DNA of 64,000 nt from Fusarium oxysporum f. sp. lycopersici 4287. Its lineage: Eukaryota > Ascomycota > Sordariomycetes > Hypocreales > Nectriaceae. Of this stretch, positions 44,519 to 56,100 are shown one piece after another (position 1 is the stretch's first letter; the number at the start of each line of letters is the position of its first letter). A program made the position numbers and the translations under genes. The stretch is taken from contig NC_030994.1 of NCBI RefSeq assembly GCF_000149955.1, positions 1,631,776 to 1,695,775 of the forward strand, read 5' to 3'. A model generated the notes under the pieces. That model ran no database searches, was not told the origin of the DNA, and saw nothing but the letters and a program-made list of their open reading frames with translations.

Positions 44519-46516
44519 ATGGCACAAAACGGCACAAAGCGAAGAAAGATCGCTCATGATTCTGCCGATCATGAGACTCAGGATCAGAATGACTCAAGAA
44601 GCGCTCAGAAGTCTTTCTTTAAGAACGCTTCAAATTGGAATCTCGAACAAGACTATGAGACGCGCCCACGCAAAGGCAAGAAGCAAAAAGAGAGCAACAG
44701 GCTCCCCATCAAGACAGCCGATGGTCGAATTGAGCAAGCTGAAGGTCAAGACGATGAGACGGCGTCAATTGAGAGCGACACTGAATGGCTAGAAGGCCGC
44801 GAGGATGAAGCGGAGGAGGAGCCTGAGGAGGAAGAGGAAGAAGAAAAGGAGCCTGAGATCCCAGAGCCTCAGCAGATTCTCGCAGCACAGGAAGAGCTAG
44901 CAAAGATTGCTATGCAAATGAACGAGAACCCAGAGGAACACGTCGGCGCATTCAAGGCCCTCGCCAAGATCGGACAATCTAAGATTATTGCTATCCAGAT
45001 GCTTGCCCTCATGACCCAAATGTCTGTCTATAAGGATGTTATTCCTGGATACCGTATACGTCCCCAGACTGATAACGGACCCAAAGAAAAGCTATCCAAG
45101 GAAGTGCGCACACTGCGACAGTATGAACAAGCTCTCGTTTCTGGATATCAGAACTACATCAAGGAGCTTGCTCGATGCTCCAAGCTTGAGGTCAGGACTG
45201 CAAAGGATGGGCAGAGTTTGGCTACCATCGCTATCACTTGTGCCTGCGCTCTCGTCACATCGGTTCCACACTTCAACTTCCGCATAGATTTGCTCAAGAT
45301 TCTTGTTACGAAGCTCAGCCGGCGCAAGATTAATCAAGATGGCGTCAAGTGTTTAGAGGCTCTTCAGACGCTTTTCAAGGAGGATGAAGAAGGGCGACCG
45401 ACAAATGATGCGGTGGCTTTACTTTCCAAGATGATGAAGGCTCGCGAGTTCCAGGTCGATGAGAGTGTCGTGAACCTCTTCCTAAGCCTGCGTCTCCTCT
45501 CCGAATTCTCGGGTAAGGCATCCAGAGACCATGTCGAGAATGATGATGCACCACTCAAGAGGAAAAAGAAGGAATTTAGAACCAAGCGACATCGAAAGGC
45601 GCTTAAGGAACAGAAGGCTTTGGATAAGGACATGGCCAACGCTGATGCATCAGTCAGTCACGAGGAGCGTGATCGTATGCAGTCCGAGACGCTCAAGCTT
45701 GTGTTTGCAACCTACTTCCGTATTCTCAAGCTACGCTTGCCTCATCTTATGGGTGCTGTTCTTGAAGGTCTTGCCAAGTACGCCCATCTCATCAACCAGG
45801 ATTTCTTTGGCGATCTGTTGGAAGCACTCAAGGATCTTATCCGACACAGCGAAGAAGACGCCACTGAGGGTCCCGGTGATGAGGAGGGTAATGAAGATGA
45901 AGAAGGCGATGATGATATCCCCATTCGCAACCTAACCCGCGAGGCTCTTCTGTGTACCGTTACAGCATACGCCCTGCTCGAAGGCCAAGACGCTCACAAC
46001 TCGCGCAACGATCTTCATCTCGACCTCTCCTTCTTTACAACACATCTCTTTAAGTCCCTTCTCACACTCTCAACAAACCCCGATGTCGAGCTGACACGCC
46101 CCGCCAACACAACCAACGCAACCACCAAGATCAATGTCCAGACCACAACAGTTCTTCTCCTCCGAGCACTGACGGGTATTCTTCTTCCGCCCTGGAACAT
46201 TCGATCCGTGCCACCTATGCGACTAGCCGCCTTTTCCAAGCAGCTCATGACAGCAGCACTTCAGCTCCCTGACAAGTCGTGCCAGGCTGTTTTGGTTCTT
46301 CTCAGCGACGTAGCGCACACGCACTCGAAGAAGGTCCGTAGTCTATGGAATACTGAGGAGCGCAAGGGAGATGGTCGATATAATCCTGTGAGCGATAGTG
46401 TTGAAAGTAGCAACCCGTTTACAGCAACGGTGTGGGAGGGCGAACTGTTAAGGAAGCATTACTCACCTAAAGTCAGAGAGGGTGTCAAGATACTAGAGAA
46501 GGGTATGTCCGAGTAG
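44519..46516 (+). CDS. NOC3: Nucleolar complex-associated protein 3 (Noc3)
   Basis: Single exon, 665 residues. The first ATG is 44519 (MAQNGTKRRKIAHDSADHET); the frame is open further upstream only with non-ATG codons. Noc3 pairs with Noc2 in late nuclear 60S pre-ribosomes and, in budding yeast, also takes part in replication initiation. The N-terminal 150 residues are charged, with a long acidic stretch (EEDEAEEEPEEEEEEEKEPE type). The NOC3 domain follows: ILAAQEELAKIAMQMNENPE, ALMTQMSVYKDVIPGYRIRP, LRQYEQALVSGYQNYIKEL. The CBF/Mak21-like domain lies in the C-terminal half (TLKLVFATYFRILKLRLPHL). A basic segment (PLKRKKKEFRTKRHRKALKE) separates them. Length and order match the family. Confidence 0.96.
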   Translation: MAQNGTKRRKIAHDSADHETQDQNDSRSAQKSFFKNASNWNLEQDYETRPRKGKKQKESNRLPIKTADGRIEQAEGQDDETASIESDTEWLEGREDEAEEEPEEEEEEEKEPEIPEPQQILAAQEELAKIAMQMNENPEEHVGAFKALAKIGQSKIIAIQMLALMTQMSVYKDVIPGYRIRPQTDNGPKEKLSKEVRTLRQYEQALVSGYQNYIKELARCSKLEVRTAKDGQSLATIAITCACALVTSVPHFNFRIDLLKILVTKLSRRKINQDGVKCLEALQTLFKEDEEGRPTNDAVALLSKMMKAREFQVDESVVNLFLSLRLLSEFSGKASRDHVENDDAPLKRKKKEFRTKRHRKALKEQKALDKDMANADASVSHEERDRMQSETLKLVFATYFRILKLRLPHLMGAVLEGLAKYAHLINQDFFGDLLEALKDLIRHSEEDATEGPGDEEGNEDEEGDDDIPIRNLTREALLCTVTAYALLEGQDAHNSRNDLHLDLSFFTTHLFKSLLTLSTNPDVELTRPANTTNATTKINVQTTTVLLLRALTGILLPPWNIRSVPPMRLAAFSKQLMTAALQLPDKSCQAVLVLLSDVAHTHSKKVRSLWNTEERKGDGRYNPVSDSVESSNPFTATVWEGELLRKHYSPKVREGVKILEKGMSE

Positions 46517-46793
46517 ATGGTTTGATGACTGAATACATCAGCGCTGTGCACTTAATTTTGGAATTCAATTCCCACCTATTTAAGAATCATCGAGTAGTTC
46601 ATGGATTGATAACCAATATATGTTTTACACTCACGTGTATTTTTCTACTGTCTTCTGGTATCAAAAACCAACTATGGGCTTGATTTACATGGTTACATAG
46701 AATTAGACGCTCTAGTATCAGTTGAGACGCGTCGGTTCTTGTGCCCTTCGACAATCCTATCCGGAACCTGTGCATACCATATCCTTGCTTCCC

Positions 46794-48651
46794 TTACTTA
46801 GCCCACATAGATGCACCAAGGCCCTTAGTGGGCTTTCTTGGGGCACGAACTACCTCCTCATTGTCGTCAGCAGTGCGCAGGGGCAGCTCGGTCGAGAAGG
46901 TGTCATTGAAAGGTGACTTGGCCATGAGTTGACTGGTAGGAGGGCCGGTGATCAAGAGGCCATTGGAAAGATGGGCAACAGGCGTCGCGGTGACCATAAT
47001 AAGGCCAGCAGAACCAAATGTCTTTGTCGAGGCATGCTGCGTGGCCTCATTACCGTCCAAATCAATTGCCGCTGGAGTCGCATACTGGGCAGGCATGGAA
47101 GTGGCTGACGGCGCATGCAGCAATCTGGGCACAAAACCAGGTGCCTGCGGGCGAAGCCCGTGAGACTCTTGTGGACCTTGAAATTCCTTGAAGGCAACGA
47201 GATCTTTGGCCTGCATAGATTCGGATTTGGCCTCGGTGAGAGCTTGAATAGAGTCAAGCTTAGTATGCTCCGAAGAAGTTTGCAGATCAGCGAGATCATC
47301 ATACGTAAGGCCAGACATCCAGCGTTGATGATCGAGAGAGGCAGTTCCAGGTACCTTCTCTGCAGCCTCAGACTTAAGCTCAATCTGAACTTCCTCTAAG
47401 GTAATAAGATCTTCCACCTGTGCAGGTTCGCCTCTAGTCACAGTAGGAGTTTGATTAGAGTCGAGCTTAGCCTGCTGTGAGGAAGTTTGCGGAGCAGCGG
47501 GACGAAGAACAGTAGACTCAGTCATCTCAGCCTGAGATATAGATACAGAGGGAGTCGAATTAGTAATGAAACTGGCAGCCGATTTGTATGCGGCAGCAAT
47601 GTCCGCTTTCCCGCTGTTGTTGCGACGCTTGACTATGCAGTCAGGGGGGAGAACACCTATCTTTGCATTTACCTTAAGTTCCAAAAGTTTGTCAGGTGAG
47701 TACTTCAAAGGTTCGGCGGTCCTGGAATCATGTATAGCTACCCCTTTCGCTTGGCAATCAGAAACGCCGCCGTCCGATTCATCGTCTGATTTTTGGTTTT
47801 GGAATAGTTCCCAAAGACTCTTCTTTTTCGACTCTCTACCAGAAGGATTGATATTCTGAGCTGGCGTCTGGGGATGATCAGCCGTTCCTGCTGTCGAAGC
47901 TTTGATAGAAGCTTGGCATGAATCAGTGGCCAAGCCACAGAGGAGATCAAGATTGCTGACTCTTTCAGGGGCCTTGGAAACAGTGGGAGGATTGGTAGAT
48001 GTGGCGTGAGCCCCAGCTTTCTCGCTCTGCCCCTGAATGAAATTGGAATCTGGCTTGGGAGCCTCCAGAATCACGGCTGCAGTAGGCGGAAGCTTGACCA
48101 CAGGCTTCTCACTTTCTTTCTGAGCGGGACTGGATGACACCTCCTTTGCCTTAGGAACAGTGGATGCAGTGGATGGAACCTCGGCCTCCCCCTTATGGTC
48201 TTGACCCTTGACAAGATTGGAAGACAGCTTGGGAGTTGTATCTCTTCGACTAAGGAAATCAGAAGCTGACGAGCCCAGAATAGCTCCAGCTTTACGATCA
48301 AGAGGGTTAGGTAGAAGGGTCGGCGTATAGAACCGATCTTTTGTTGACGGAGTAGTAGAACCGCTTGGGGTTACAGGTGCTGGGCGCGCAGCTTGCATCG
48401 ATGGGCCTTGAAACAATAAGTTAGTCTAATTGGTTAACGAAACGATTTGTTGGGCTTGGTGCGAAGTTTTCTCAACTCAGGATTGGGCTTTCCCGAGCCT
48501 AAGTAGGATGAGAGTCAAAGTCTAGGTACTGACCCGCTCGTTTCTTGGGGATGTTGCTTTGACCCTTGGCCCCAGATTTGGATTTGAACAACAGTTGCAG
48601 TGCCTTAGCATCTGACACTTTGCTAGGATCTTGATACCCTCTGTCACTCAT
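46794..48651 (-). CDS. Disordered hypothetical protein with internal repeat
   Basis: Exons 48651-48534 and 48406-46794 (127-nt intron), 576 residues. It starts MSDRGYQDPSKVSDAKALQL and most of the chain is Ser/Thr/Ala/Lys/Pro-rich and predicted disordered. A repeat of about 35 residues occurs twice, 69 residues apart: QTSSQQAKLDSNQTPT... and QTSSEHTKLDSIQALT..., each continuing into a V-E-D-L or A-K-D-L then E-E-x-Q type segment. The extreme C-terminus is RKPTKGLGASMWAK. A similar short GL-x-x-S-x-W-A tail is one I have seen on other fungal disordered proteins, so it may be a binding motif (inference). No enzyme domain, signal peptide or membrane segment. Convergent with NOC3. Confidence 0.8.
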
Positions 48652-49054
48652 GGTTGCTGTGGCCGGTGTAACAACAAGACTCCAGGAGTGTGCGTGGGAG
48701 ACGGTTTAGAGGCCACTGCAATGAGACGGTGTCAGCTGAGAGATAATAGAAATGAGGCAATCATTCATGCTATAGACCTTTGATAGTGCGACTCACGATG
48801 GTATTGAGATTTCAGTCGTAACCAGCAACAACTGTGCGGCGAAGATTGGGGTCTGGCTATACTGGATAGGCGAAAGTTCTGAACTATTCACTATTAACCA
48901 ACCGAAGGATGGCATTAACATGCGTTTATCACGAAGCAGGCGGATGCTCGACGACAGTGATGTGATCTCTGGAAGACTCAGAGGGGATAGCGACTTGCCT
49001 TTGATCTGGAGAAGGGACGCGCTGAGCTTCTGCTGGCCCCAGCCAGCAGAGGAG

Positions 49055-49088
49055 GGAAAGAAAGAAAGAAAGAAAGAAAGAAAGAAAA
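49055..49088 (+). repeat. GAAA tetranucleotide repeat
   Basis: About eight GAAA units in tandem within a non-coding interval. Confidence 0.8.
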
Positions 49089-49563
49089 CAAGAGGCGAGT
49101 CTTCTTGATGAGTACCTTACTTGATAGTCTATACCTTGGTTTATGAAGACATGCGGGGAAAAAAGGGAAAAGAGAATCAAAACAAAGGTTCTGATGCGTG
49201 CTGATGGAGGAAAGAAGAGCGCGATGGGTGGGGAGGGTGAGAGAAAGCGAAGTAGCCCAGCAACCGCCACAAGTTAGTGGCTATGAGCAGATTTGGTGGA
49301 TGAAGGAAATAATACCCCTATGAGGATGGTTTTAGTTGGAAGGATTGCGTATAGGCAACAGTACAGAGGAGTGATAGTTGAGTGAAGTCACTGTAGCATC
49401 GTCCTTAGGGGGCAGTGCTGTATTGTAATGCGACCAAGCCAAGAGTCCATTAGGTAGCTGCCCTACTGATTAGAAAGCTATCAACAAGACGTAAGTTGCT
49501 TGAGTTGTAGCTCTCTCCCAGGAGGAATACAAACGGTTCTGCCCTGATGCTCCTCGGGTTGGT

Positions 49564-49580
49564 GCGTGTGTGTGTGTGTT
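49564..49580 (+). repeat. TG dinucleotide run
   Basis: GCGTGTGTGTGTGTGTTC, a short simple repeat. Confidence 0.6.
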
Positions 49581-50058
49581 CATGCACTCGGGAGCTGCAG
49601 GGTTTGGCGCTGTCACATCGTGGGAGGATGAAGTCTATCTACAATACGAGGACCCAATCACTATCTCGGCTTTATATGTGACTCGATGTCCTTCTGCAAA
49701 CCTCCCTCATGGGTTGCCGGCACCCTTACGGTCGGCTGGTGTTGGATTAGGGCAATGTACGGTGACAGTTGAGGGTCGCGAGAGGGTATCCTGCTTGACA
49801 TTGCTCACTCTACTCCGCAGCCTTGAATAACAACTTTATTCAAAGATAAAGGGAGAATATGCGCAAAAGATGTCTCCTTCCTGTACTACATTGTGGACAA
49901 GTACTTTACTTAAGCACCTCTGGATGGTTTTGGCGTTTGAGATACCTCTGCACTAGGCAGCTACCAATACCGTTCAACAAACAGCTGAGAGGCTAATAAG
50001 ATGATTCGAATTACTGTATGATACATGCATACCCCCCTGCTTAGGTTATCTGTCTACC

Positions 50059-50917
50059 TTATTCAACACGCGCTCGCTTGGGTCCCACCGTTGTTTCTAT
50101 AGCATTAATCTTTGGGGCAAGATATTGTGCATCCGGAGACACATCAAGCCACGAGGCTTCTATTGGCGCGACTTTCTTCATAACAAACTCCTGCAAAACT
50201 CCAGCTCCTGGGGAATCCATACAAATAGCTACGGATGAGACCCTTGGCACTCCAAGACAAGAACTCAAGCGTTCAGAGCATGGTCTAGATATGCCTACCA
50301 GGCGAATTTTCCTTTCGGGACTAATCTTCCTAGATGCCGCCCCAATCATCTGTGGGAAATGGCAGTTGAATGTTGAGGCATGATCGCCCCGCGCCACAAA
50401 GACCATGGAATATTGTCGGTCGGGTTCGTCTCCCATTGATTCAGGATCTTGTCGCGAACACAACTGCAGGTTTCGAGTAATAGAGTTAAGACCGACATCG
50501 ATGCTGGCTTCTATCTCGGGCATTGGGGGCACTGGAGGTTGTTCTGAATCATGGGCTGTCTTCTTGGCCCCTTTCTCCTTTTGCAATGAACGCTTCCCCT
50601 TGGATCTCTTGATTTGTGTCTGACGATACTGTCCAATGGGACTCAAGAGGCTGTGGGTGTTAGAAAGTATTCGTATTGAATTCAATGGCCTTCATGGAAA
50701 GATGTGTGTAAGACTCGGCCAAGTTGTAAGCTTGACTTACTCGCATAGCAATTCGAGGATGGTGTCTTGATCTTCTGTCAAGATTGAGGGCCTAATCGTG
50801 TGAGACATAAACAGCTTGGGACCTTGAGAGATGATCATACCATGGGACAGTAGAGAAAGGGGTATCAAGCTGGTGCACAACCTTCTTACGGGGGCCTTGG
50901 GAAGCGGGAGCGGACAT
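50059..50917 (-). CDS. POP3: RNase P/MRP subunit Pop3-like
   Basis: Exons 50917-50841, 50791-50741, 50650-50059; 239 residues. It begins MSAPASQGPRKKVVHQLDTP, followed by FSTVPWPSILTEDQDTILEL and CDLLSPIGQYRQTQIKRSKG, the usual opening of fungal Pop3 proteins, then a basic linker (KRSLQKEKGAKK). A compact L7Ae-like domain follows, with SMVFVARGDHASTFNCHFPQ, KIRLVGISRPCSERLSSCLG and AGVLQEFVMKKVAPIEASWL. Pop3 is a protein subunit of the nucleolar ribonucleases P (5' end of tRNA) and MRP (pre-rRNA cleavage). The middle exon is 51 nt and the splice joints (PW|P, C|D) are well supported. Family recognition is from pattern memory, so slightly less certain than for RPF1 and NOC3. Confidence 0.8.
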
Positions 50918-53165
50918 GATGACACTCAGTGACGTGAAAGACGCTGGAAATAACAAACCACCTCCAATCAAACCGCTAATTCCAAGCCACTGAGGGTAAT
51001 TGAATGTTCATCGAAGGTCAGCGTGGCTACAAGAACGACATGAGAGGCCTGAAAAAGCCCTGCAGCTATTCGCAATAAAATGGAAGGGCGAATAATGTGG
51101 GGCAGGATTTTTGACAGGGAGTTGCTTATTAGCGCCGGGTTACATGTCATAGGCCGTAGGAACAAACTCTGAAAAGGCCAGCTGAATGGCGATCTATCAC
51201 TGACAGGATTTTGGCTAAGGCATGCTTTTGACAGCTGTGAGTAGGTAGGTCTTTACTTACCTGATTTGCAAAGAGTTAATGTTAGATTGCCTCAATGGAA
51301 TCAATGACTTGGTTAACATTGACGATATGGCTTGCACAACTACGGCAGACAAACGCTGGGAAAGGCCCGAGAATAGGGCATTGTTCAGTTAAGTGGGTGG
51401 ATCATGAAACCACCTACAGCTTGCCTAGGTACCTAGGTAAGGTAGGCAGGTAGGTGCTAGTTATGGATTAAAGAAGCGATCACAAACCCCCCTTATTCAA
51501 ATTCTTTTGAAACGGGTGAAAAACAAATTACTGCTGCATGAGGCATGCAATTGATAGGAAACCTGCAGGCGTTGAAAATTAGGCAGCCTAAGGCAGACAG
51601 CCGAACATGGTCACAAATCAAATCAAACATGGTTGGTCATCATGGATTGTTGTCGACAAACAGCCGCACAGATTGTGGTTGATCTGGACCTGGAAGAGCT
51701 TTACTTCCAAGTTAAGTTACCTACCTGATTCCCACGAATTGAAACGCCCAAATCCTCAGTTAAAGCAATAAATGATGCAGATTTAGGTAAGTTGCTTCTG
51801 CCGTCATTTATTCATGATTGAAAGTTGGATGTTTGATGCCCCACCAAAGACGTGATCGCTATCATGACAGCTCTCGCGTGAATGACCTCGAGTACAAAGT
51901 TTCATTTTATTTTAACTCTTCGCTTCACGTATTGTTAGGGCTTGGCTGACAATCACTGTGCTTAAGCTTCTCTGATTAAGTTAATAATTAATATTTTTTT
52001 TATAAATATATATATACTTCCCCGTTGAATGCTACCGTGGCCTCGAGAATCAATCTGCAGTGTAGGTATAAATGCCAAACTACGGTACCATGGAACCAAT
52101 CGAGAACGCGTCCTTGATGTAATCGCACTATCCTCACCCCTTTTACCCCGCCCTCCGACAGCAGTTGACATCACGCCCAAGCTGTCTGGAGGTGAGCTCC
52201 CCACTAAAAGGATCTCAAGTTTGTGCGGAACAACTGTCAGTGCCAAAAACAACTGCAAGGCAACCGGACACCAATCTTGATCTACCTACCTTACCCAGCA
52301 TACATCTTAGCTCGACGGCACCAGAGGCCCTCCATTAGAAACCCCCGAAAGCTTCAAGGCTCCGGCACGCACCATTTCATCCCTTACCCAGCGGCCGTGA
52401 GGGTTCTCTTATCGTCCTTCCTTCTTCATACTTTACCTTTCCTAAAAACCTCCAAAACTTCCATTACATACCTTACTTCCTCGCATTGGCAAGATCAGAA
52501 GGCTGTCTTTTCCAACAATCTTCTCACTCGACAAAGCAGTATCAAAACCTATCGTCTCGTACTAGTTTCCCTGACAAGGCAAGTAAACACAACCCACTTC
52601 TTCTCTTTTTCAAACGAATGTTCCCCGTTCCCTTCCAAACCATTCCCATCTTGCTCTGGTCTACTATCTGCACCCCCAGTGCTCCTGTTATAGCGGGGTA
52701 TCCACACTAGCAAACCGTGAGCGCGCACTGCCAATCCATGCTCCCCCATATCCTGGCCTGAACTAAGGTGCCTACCTATCCTATCCTCAGATCCATCTCA
52801 AAAGTCTTATCCATCCAATCCATCCACTTGTTTCTTATCCGCATTACAATCCAAGTCCCAAGAGTAAACAGTATATTCTTCTGGGCAACCATCTTTCATC
52901 CGTTCTTGAACGTCAGGACCTCTTATTCGCACACATTTGTCTACGTTTCCCTCCCCCCCGCACTTGTGCTTTAGCTCTGATTCCCTCTTCGAAACCTCTA
53001 TATCTTCGAGCTTGGGAATCTTGCTATTTTGCCCCGCTACATCTCACAGTTTCTATCAAACCCACATGTTAATTTTGTGCAGCTATCGCCGGGGCGTCTT
53101 TCGCGACGGTGTGACGTCTCTGCACCTCCACGCTTTGTCCCCGTTGGCCTCTCTCTACGATTCCG
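50918..53165. other. Intergenic region and long 5' leader, 2.2 kb
   Basis: Divergent space between POP3 and the large hydrolase gene. It includes a TACCTAGG palindrome group (51423-51455), a 50-bp AT-rich tract (51970-52018) and, from about 52260 on, CT-rich DNA (TCCATCCAATCCATCCAC and similar) that probably is the promoter and 5' UTR of the hydrolase. Several frames of 60-156 residues in it are by-products of that composition. Confidence 0.5.
51423..51455. repeat. CCTAGGTACCTAGG palindrome group
   Basis: GCCTAGGTACCTAGGTAAGG followed by TAGGCAGGTAGG; perfect core palindrome CCTAGGTACCTAGG. Same unit type as the groups at 7099-7150 and 42640-42701. Confidence 0.65.
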
Positions 53166-56100
53166 ATGGATCCAGCCTCGAGATCTCCCGCCCTCCCAGA
53201 TCGTGCTGCCTCCGCTGAAGCGAGCTCGACCCGGCCGAATCCCTTTGATGACGGCAACATATCATCTCGCAAGCGCCAACGAACTTCGCTCTCTGGGTCT
53301 CCCACCAATTCTCACAGCACAGTGAATCCTGGCCACGACTCTTCTCGCTCCGCCACTCTTGATACTGAACCTGACTTGCCTCGACCTGGCTCGACAGCTG
53401 TCGACTCTCACCCAGACTCCGTCGCGCCGAATACTTCAGATCCAGGGTCTCCTGTTTGCGACCCGTTAACAGAGCCGCCATCGAGCATGGCTACTCTTAA
53501 CCTGAGAAACGCGCCCGAGAACGACTCAACTTCCTCACCACCTCCCCCGAATGTGGCCCAGTTAGTTGCGGCTGAGACTACGGCCTGTGGCTTCAAGGAC
53601 CAAGTCAAAGAGAGCGTCGAGGATGCCGAAGTCGCTATGGTACCGCCTCCCCAGAACCTCGACACTCCACGGTCCAGCTTCTCGCATTCAGCAAGCCCTC
53701 CTATCGAGGTTATCACTGTGCAGTCGGATGATGATATGGCTTCTGATCGCCAGAGTATTGGGGTTTCAATAGTTGACGATGATTCTGTCATGGTCGATCC
53801 CATCAATGAATTTCCTTTCAGGGAACCCACAGAGACACTGGAGGGAATGGTGGTGCGGCTCAGCAATTACATTGAAACTCGTAAGGCGCATTCTCTTTTT
53901 CCTGGAGGGTCTAGATGCTAACAGCATAGAATCTTCGATCGATGCAGGAGTCATCTACAAACTCCAACAATGGCTTGGACGTTATCTTGATTACATCGCT
54001 ACTGCCAATCAGCAATTGGTAGTCGATTCATGTCGTCTCAACCTTGTTTTCTGGTTGACCTTCCCACGCATTATTACGGCTATGGCTGCCCACAAGTAAG
54101 CCCACTACGCACTTTCCTGTGTACCGAGACTAACGTTGCACAGGCCCCCGTTTCTAGTAGATGATTTGTTACGGCATCCCACGAAGGCCATCTTCTTAGA
54201 CTACGCCAGGTTGTCGGCATGGTTCGTCAATCAGGATATTCATATGATCAAAGAGTTCATAGCGGAACAGGGAGGTCGGGGCCAGCAGACCTTCGAGCTT
54301 TTCTGCCCATGTTATCTTCAGAACCTCCACTCAATCACCAATCCGCTATTGTTAAGCGATGATCAGTACGAGCATTTCGGGGCCTTGTCCACGGCCTTTC
54401 TTAAGGCATACCAAGACAGCCCAGGTGGGAGCCTCAGTCGCCTTCTCCAGCTGATAAGGGCATTATTCCAAGTTATCCCTACATATCCCCGGTTGACTAA
54501 TGACCTTGCACCTATATGCTTAGTCGCGTCAGATATCATGGAGGATTCCTGTAACTTTGTTACTCCCGAAATTGCTTCCAAAAGCAACCAGAAACTTCTA
54601 ATTGGTCACACATTGCTCGATCTGATATACGAAAGATTGGACATCATGATTGACAAAAGTCCGACGCATCTCATCGCAGACAGTGTTCTTATGATCGTTC
54701 AAGCTTTGTCAAATATGATCAACATAGCTCTCAAGGGTGATCACGCAGCTGCAACTCTCATGTTGGAAGAGCACCGCGCAGAGTTTCCAGCAGTGCCTCT
54801 CAGATACACTGCTGAAGCGATTTCTTATGAACACCGCTTTCGATTCTTGATCAAACTGATAAAGTCAAGCCAAATGCAACTTCGATTTCAAGGCATGACA
54901 CAAATGTGCAAAGAGCTTATTGCCTTCTGGAAAAGGCATTACGAAAGTAAAGCCGATGATGGAAGCCATTATGTCGAACACATTGCGGAATACCTGATCC
55001 GGACCGGATTTATCGACTATCTACTGGGCGCCAACTGCCATCCTGAAATTATTGTTGAGGGTGCCAACATTATTGGCTTCATCATTGTGACGAGAAGGTA
55101 CCGAAGGATGCATATCGATAGGGTTTGGGAGGGCATTGCTTCCAGGCAAGACCCCCGTACCGCTGACGCTCTGGCCCGCATGGTCATTCAAATCGCGCAT
55201 CTTTTCGACGACGACGGGTTTTTGCTTCTCTGTGAGAAGTTCCAAACTCTCCCCATAGACGCATTTACGCCCGTCATCCGAATGCTCTGGGAGGGTGTCA
55301 TGAAGCATATGGCAGACAAATGTTCGTTAGACCGTCCTCTCGTTGTCCAACCGTACAATTTATGTCTGCGTTTGTTGAGGGATTCGTCTGTTTGTGCATC
55401 CGGATCGCAAGTCATGTATCCTGACATCCAACAAGCAGCAATGCAGAAACTCAGAGAGCTCCTGAGGTGCGGCCCAAATACTGAAGGGCAGCAACAGCTC
55501 TATCTTGGTTGTCTTCAAGATCTTGCAAATAAGTCTGCAACAACCTTGGGAAGCCTTTGGTGTTTGTTCATCGCATTACGGTCGAGGAACTTGAGCCAAG
55601 AGATGCACTGGCTAGTAGAACACCATGACTTGACAAGACTCGTAATTGAAGAGTTGGAACATGCTATTGGTGCTGGCCAGGCGGCAGGTATTCTGGCGGT
55701 TCTCTCGTGCTCTGTCAACCAACCTCGGAAAGAGTTCATTGCCAACCTCATCCAGCTTGAGCCACTGTCAATCACCGAGGACCTTGGTGTCAAACTATGG
55801 GGTATGTTGGTAGGGCCAATTTCCCTTTCACCAGACGATAGGCGGGTGGGCTGGGAAATCTTGAACAGTCTCCATCGGAGGAACAACAATGGTAATCCTT
55901 TCCTTCAAGCTTGTCTGACCTACCATCTTCCAGCCCTTTCGTCCGAATACTTCTGTGAGGGTATGCTTGACTTTCTTCGAATTGAGATCCTCCCACGCCT
56001 CAACGACAATTTAAACCTTGCTCTCGATGACCCAGAGGCAGTTGCTACTAGTGGCATTGAACAATTGTGGCGCCTAATTCTCGAGGCCGAAGATGAGACT

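Larger units (their letters stand above)
48652..50058. other. Intergenic region, 1.4 kb
   Basis: Promoter of the disordered-protein gene and 3' flank of POP3. It contains a GAAA tetranucleotide repeat (49055-49088) and a TG run (49564-49580). Frames across the repeats are not coding-like. Confidence 0.5.
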
